Positions 61,401 to 64,000 of a stretch of DNA of 64,000 nucleotides are shown here, piece after piece (the first letter of the stretch is position 1; each line of letters begins with the position of its first letter). The notes below the pieces were generated by a model. That model saw nothing but the letters and a program-made list of their open reading frames with translations. It did no database searches and had not been told where the DNA came from. Location of the stretch: the NCBI RefSeq assembly GCF_000002075.1, contig NW_004797761.1, positions 158,431 to 222,430 on the forward strand, in the 5' to 3' direction. The position numbers were made by a program, and so were the translations under genes. The DNA is from Aplysia californica (lineage: Eukaryota > Mollusca > Gastropoda > Aplysiida > Aplysiidae).

Positions 61401-61941
61401 AGGTGCAGTTATGGTCAGGTACTGTACAGGCAATAACAACAATTTTCTTCATGTTGTTTCATCTTGACTTGAATTCTTATCTTTGAAAGCCTAAAAGTCC
61501 TCGTGTGTTTTTAGCATGGTAAAGAAAGCTCACATTATGTAAATGTCAATGTGCATTTTCTGAATATAATTTTGTTTGAATTTTGTATGTAAATATATAA
61601 ACAACTGATTAAGACAAGGGTAATTTCGTTTTTATTCTATCTCATTTGGCTATATTTTTTTCCCCAATAGTTTGATTTGAAAATTAAATTGTTTTATTGT
61701 CATTTTAGCTGCTCATTGGATTTCATCTTTCAACCTTACTCATACTTACGTGATATGGACTTTACAGAGAAAGCCTCTGTTTTCACATATTTTAAAGAAG
61801 GAATTGAGAGTACTGGTATCCAAGTTTTAATAGCTAATAGTTGTTATTTTTTATTTTTTTTATTTGAATCTTTTTGCTTTTGTGATTTTTTCAGCAAAAA
61901 ATGCTGAGATGAATCTGGTGATGTCTGCTGTGGACTTATAA
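41149..61941 (+). CDS. MASTL: Greatwall/MASTL serine-threonine kinase (16 coding exons, first tentative)
   Basis: AGC-family kinase that phosphorylates ENSA/ARPP19 to inhibit PP2A-B55 in mitosis. Exons: 41149-41199 (tentative), 45689-45744, 46629-46729, 46948-47039, 48231-48370, 49079-49167, 49572-49672, 51326-51511, 52505-52658, 53553-56218, 56709-56798, 58534-58765, 59461-59574, 59844-59945, 61140-61250, 61895-61941. All are GT-AG and phase-consistent. The predicted protein is about 1443 residues; human MASTL is 879. N-lobe: [22 protein letters not shown] (K54), HRDLKPDN (148-153), DFGLSK (166-171). CDK-type sites SMTPF and [15 protein letters not shown] match the human T194/T207 region. 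A middle region of about 1100 residues follows, then [35 protein letters not shown] and FVPQPDD. The tail LVMSAVDL keeps the Ser equivalent to human S875. Confidence 0.95.
42430..42612 (+). mobile_element. RTE-like LINE extreme 3' fragment (L-F)
   Basis: The frame carries [19 protein letters not shown] followed by [12 protein letters not shown], the usual last residues of RTE-type ORF2 (W..L..DR..W). Short and 5'-truncated. Lies in the proposed MASTL intron 1. Confidence 0.5.
42965..43190 (+). repeat. duplicated segment with (GTCTTTTCAT)n, plus an R1-type tail fragment
   Basis: GGACTGGTATTGTATCTTTT at 42981 recurs as GGACTGATATTGTATCTTTG at 43091, each followed by imperfect 10-bp GTCTTTTC units. 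Between them, 43020-43065 holds an R1-type tail in minus orientation (GGCGCTCGCAACTGCAT). Confidence 0.65.
43455..43806 (+). mobile_element. tRNA-derived SINE family S1, copy b
   Basis: Head GTGGCCTAATGGTTAAGCTA (A-box-like) and GGGGGATCGAGCC in the B-box position. The core TTTGGGAAAGGCACTTTACA and CCTCACTTCACCCAGGTGGG is shared with copy a. The 3' end reads CACATAGAGC, then TTTGCGCTATCTATACAAATG and ATTATTATCATT, resembling the CR1/L2-group LINE tail at 7478-7545. Confidence 0.75.
44205..44574 (-). mobile_element. MITE family R3, copy c
   Basis: Reverse complement starts GGCATCGTGGTGAAATCAGG and follows copy b through TTTTGGTTCAACA, GATTTTACTGAAAAT, TTGATTAAAGGCACA and CTGAAACCAGGTGACC. The far end is indistinct. 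Confidence 0.75.
44845..44995 (-). repeat. repeat family R4, copy a (tRNA-like SINE head)
   Basis: Aligns with 58225-58395. Shared blocks include GGATACAAAG/GGATGCAACA, TGATGAAAATGCTCCC and GAATGGAACTCTGATCTCATC. On the minus strand the GGAACTGAACTC block sits like a Pol III B box. Boundaries are approximate. Confidence 0.5.
47291..47325 (-). repeat. CR1/L2-group LINE or S1 tail fragment
   Basis: The reverse complement reads ATATTAATGCAATCTATTATT and more TTA units, nearly the same as the LINE tail at 7510-7545. Probably a 5'-truncated insertion. Confidence 0.55.
47800..48150. repeat. two adjacent degenerate tandem repeats in MASTL intron 4
   Basis: First, three units with CATCCCTGGGCCACTTTAA and GGTTATCCCCAT (47800-47942). 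Then about four units of roughly 50 bp with GCCCTGGG and CAGCCTCATGGGA-like words (47970-48132). No coding sense. Confidence 0.75.
48541..48765 (-). mobile_element. RTE-like LINE fragment (L-E)
   Basis: Minus-strand frame with [20 protein letters not shown] and [17 protein letters not shown], the same family as L-B ([18 protein letters not shown]). Lies in MASTL intron 5. Confidence 0.75.
49366..49444. repeat. (TCTG)n microsatellite
   Basis: About 19 uninterrupted TGTC units, preceded by an R5-like left end ACAGTTGAACCTGTCC (49344-49360). Confidence 0.95.
49772..50592. mobile_element. MITE family R5, full copy
   Basis: The left end starts CAGTCGAACCTGTG with ACGGCCACC. The reverse complement of the right end starts CAGTCAAACCTGCC with ACGGCCACC. 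It is flanked by TAT on both sides (49769-49771 and 50593-50595). Several GGTGGCCGTCT words repeat in both arms. The 107-codon frame at 49833-50156 has no recognisable domain. Lies in MASTL intron 7. Confidence 0.78.
50756..50903. mobile_element. short R5-related MITE
   Basis: Starts CAGTCAAATCTGCCC and ends GTCGTCTTAGACAGTTTCAACTG, an inverted pair related to the R5 termini, about 150 bp long. Confidence 0.55.
51725..52085 (+). repeat. SINE family R2, diverged copy
   Basis: Shares CCGTCTGCTCTCATCTCC, GGTAAGATCGAACCCCTAGC, CTTCTTGGATA, CAAGCTGTGC and CCCTTGGTGGTCCTAAA with the copy at 57391. Head and tail are weak. Lies in MASTL intron 8. Confidence 0.7.
52798..53208 (+). mobile_element. SINE family R1, copy 5
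   Basis: Full-length copy in MASTL intron 9 with a perfect 9-bp duplication CACTAATTT (52789-52797 and 53209-53217). Head CCGGGGCAGTGCTACTGACT, tail GCGAGCGCCGTAAAACCTCT followed by an A-rich and C-rich end. Confidence 0.92.
53553..56218 (+). CDS. MASTL: MASTL exon 10: giant middle-region exon
   Basis: A single 2666-bp exon of 888 codons plus two split bases, making up most of the non-conserved middle region. It is very rich in Ser, Asp, Glu, Lys and Arg, with no globular domain, and contains many SP/TP sites, fitting a disordered, multiply phosphorylated insert. The acceptor TTTGCAG lies inside the longer open frame; the donor is GTAAGT at 56219. Confidence 0.93.
57391..57933 (+). mobile_element. 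SINE family R2, full copy
   Basis: 543 bp with a perfect 9-bp duplication CAGAAATTG (57382-57390 and 57934-57942). The head is tRNA-like: CTCGTGGTTTAAAAGTTATGG and CCGGGTTAGAATCC (B box). A pyrimidine-rich body follows. The 3' tail GGCCTTATGCAGTGCGAATG then CCGTAAAATAC matches R1 and LINE L-C. Lies in MASTL intron 11. Confidence 0.88.
58225..58395 (-). repeat. repeat family R4, copy b
   Basis: See the copy at 44845. Shared CAACTCAGACTGAGAAGGAT, TCTCCCCACATGGGAACTGA and ACTCAGGTCATCT blocks. Lies just upstream of MASTL exon 12. Confidence 0.5.
58534..58765 (+). CDS. MASTL: MASTL exon 12: C-lobe entry
   Basis: 77 codons: a run of TP sites ([29 protein letters not shown]), then [18 protein letters not shown]. 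This joins the middle region to the activation-segment end and APE motif, matching human TPKSVRRG and [12 protein letters not shown]. Confidence 0.95.
60510..60571 (+). pseudogene. relic duplicate of MASTL exon 13
   Basis: 62 bp nearly identical (about 55 matches) to 59481-59542 of exon 13. It reads [17 protein letters not shown] where the exon reads [17 protein letters not shown]. It is in the intron between exons 14 and 15, same strand, preceded by CAG. The upstream DWW codons and a usable donor are lacking, and the frame meets a stop 87 bp further on. It is best seen as a decayed partial exon duplication. Confidence 0.8.
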
Positions 61942-63509
61942 GATCTGAAACAAGTTTTCCTGTACAGCAACAAAGAAGACTCTCGGCTGAGTTTGACTGA
62001 CCTTTTGACTACGGGGAGTGCAATTAATATCATTTCAGTATCGTACTTTTGGGGGGTTTTTTTGCAAGTGTTTTGCTGAGTATTTTTATTGGGAATGTCG
62101 CCAGCATTCATTCAAAAAAACAAAACAACCAACACCTAAGCATAGAATTAACCTGAAGCAGGCTTAACCTGGCCTTAATGGAAAGTTGTGAGTGACTGAG
62201 TAATGCATTATGTCTGTATTATTTTTGTTGTCTACTACAGAATGTCATGACAAGTGAGAAAGTGCATCTCTCTGTCTAAAGGATTTGATTAACTTCCATT
62301 AATTACCATGGCTGCAATGGAATATGGACATAAATGTATTTTCTGGGTCTAGAGATGGTACCTTAAAATGTTTTGCTCTGGTTGTATGGAAACACTTAAT
62401 GTGTCTTTGATGTTACTTTACATATTAATTTCCCCTCTATTCAGGAAACGATAAATAACTCAGTTTTGTGTACAGTTTCTTTCTTTAGTCTACAACTTTT
62501 GTTAAAACAGCATCTTCTGTGATCATACTTAAGCAGCTTAAGCATATATAGTTTTGCGATTTTTGCAGCATTATTAACTTAATCATCATGTACAATTGGA
62601 ACGGTTTCTGCCAAATTTTGGTTTTGGGGATTGTTTCTCCAAAATTTTTGAGGAGAAATGTAAAGAAATGTGCCTTTGCAGAAAAAAAATGTCGAGGAAT
62701 TTGAATCTTTTCTAGCATTGTGTGTACGTAAATGCTTTTTTGTGGGTCTTACTGGAGTGTGTCATCTATGTTCTGTATGATCTTAATAGTCAAGTGATGA
62801 AATGTTTTATTCTGTCATGGAAAAACCTGTGGCACTGCATATTTTTATATCTTTTAAAAAAATATTTACCTTTTGCTAAGAGTTCAATCCAAATTTTTAC
62901 CGTCTTCATGATATATGGTTCAGAGTTTTAGAAACATTTTTATGAATTCATATTTTGCTATATGGTCCATATATTTTTGCAAAGATTTACAGTTGAAAGG
63001 ACTTTTTTTTCTTATCTTTGATAATGTAGTGTCCACCTGTGTGAAGGTAGACCTTAGTAATTTGCCCTGACTTTGTTTTTTTCAGATGTTGATGTACTGA
63101 GTATATCAATGTAATCCCTACTTTAAAATATTCACATAATCTACATAATATTTCTCATGGTAAACTATTATCCAAGATTATTTTCTTTCGACGTGTCCAT
63201 GGTTGTTTGAGTGAGTTTTGATGTTTTTGTTTTTTATGTAAACAGCAAGTGAATTTCTGCTTATGAGTGCTTGATCAAACCACTGTTCCCAACCTCTTCG
63301 AATGTGAGCTGTATGTATTTATATATCTGGTCTGTTGTGTATGCATGTACAGTGTGTGGGGAACATGCTGTGTTCCCACTGCTCTCTGTATCCTTGAGAA
63401 CATATTAGTGATTGCTGGTGGAGCTGCTGAATGGACTTACTTCTCCTTTCCTATTTCTCTATCATTACTTGCCTCTTACTAAGGTTTCCCCTCGCACATT
63501 AATATATGA
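61942..63509 (+). other. MASTL 3' UTR or downstream flank
   Basis: AT-rich with no coding frame of interest. No AATAAA occurs between the MASTL stop and 63543, where the first one falls inside R3 copy b. A GATAAA variant is at 62449. Confidence 0.45.
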
Positions 63510-63945
63510 GGCATCATGGTGAAATCAGGCGCTCGTCAAAATAATAAAATTAAAGATAACAAATAACAGCATTTTTTTCTGCTGGTGTTGCAATTTTTAT
63601 TGAATTTTTATTTTTTGGCTCAACACATTTTATCTCCATTTAATAAAAACACATTTTTGTGTCGATTTTACTGAAAAATGTTGATTAAAGGCACAAAGAA
63701 AAAAAATGTTCAGCTAGTTGGGACTCTCAAGCTGTTGAATTCTTCATGCTGTGGCTGCCATTTTCTCACTTATTTAACCCCTGAAACCAGATGACCTCAC
63801 CTCCTTCAAACGCAAATATCTCAACTCCTACTGAAGATGGGTATTTCTTTCATGGAAAGAGAGACAAATTTTATAAACAAGCTTTAGGGTGATTCCAGTA
63901 ACTTCATATGTCGAAAAATTAACGAGCGCTTGATTCCACCAAGTG
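63510..63945 (+). mobile_element. MITE family R3, copy b
   Basis: Starts GGCATCATGGTGAAATCAGG with CGCTCGT; the reverse complement of the end reads CTTGGTGGAATCAAGCGCTC. This gives an inverted repeat of about 22 bp enclosing 436 bp. The body aligns with copies a and c. It contains the first AATAAA downstream of MASTL. Confidence 0.75.
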
Positions 63946-64000
63946 TTGACACATATTTTACTGTCGCTGTATAGGTGTGTCTTTCTTGCAGATGGTTGGA

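Noticed and set aside
61677-61907. Possible alternative MASTL last exon
   Set aside because: The frame compatible with exon 15 shows no family similarity, whereas 61895-61941 gives the conserved tail with the expected Ser.

Overview
This looks like an animal nuclear genome, most likely a mollusc and probably a gastropod. The evidence is long introns with GT-AG boundaries, an AT-rich background, dense SINE, LINE and MITE debris, and two conserved animal genes. The taxon is an inference, because no rRNA or mitochondrial marker is present.

Two host genes can be assembled exon by exon, with every intron phase agreeing. On the minus strand (40738 down to 17220) lies GNS, the lysosomal N-acetylglucosamine-6-sulfatase. 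It has 12 coding positions, and one position is present twice as two homologous, phase-compatible exons (10a and 10b) that look mutually exclusive. On the plus strand (about 41149, or 45689 for the first certain exon, to 61941) lies MASTL, the Greatwall mitotic kinase. Its split kinase domain is interrupted by a middle region roughly twice as long as the human one, mostly in a single 888-codon exon. If the proposed first MASTL exon is right, the two genes are head to head with about 410 bp between start codons, sharing a promoter region that holds an MITF/TFE-type E-box near the GNS start.

The left 17 kb has no supportable complete gene; only bases 3-203 might be the end of a gene entering from the left. 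It is a mobile-element landscape. A CR1/L2-group LINE is split by a mariner, which is split by a DNA transposon, which holds another palindromic element; the same LINE also carries a SINE. The most unusual group is a non-autonomous DNA transposon family with CTGKCCC termini. Two copies sit inside recognisable host repeats, so the empty site can be read directly and shows 6-bp target duplications.

The introns carry five copies of a SINE of about 400 bp (R1) with perfect 8-11 bp target duplications. Its 3' tail matches that of a tRNA-headed SINE (R2) and of an I/Jockey-like LINE in the same window. They also hold a 2.86-kb Mutator-like element with 9-bp duplications in GNS intron 1, a three-copy MITE family (R3), a MITE family (R5) with a TIR of roughly 28 bp, several RTE-like LINE 3' ends and many microsatellites. 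No CRISPR array, rRNA gene, tRNA gene, retrovirus or LTR element was recognised.
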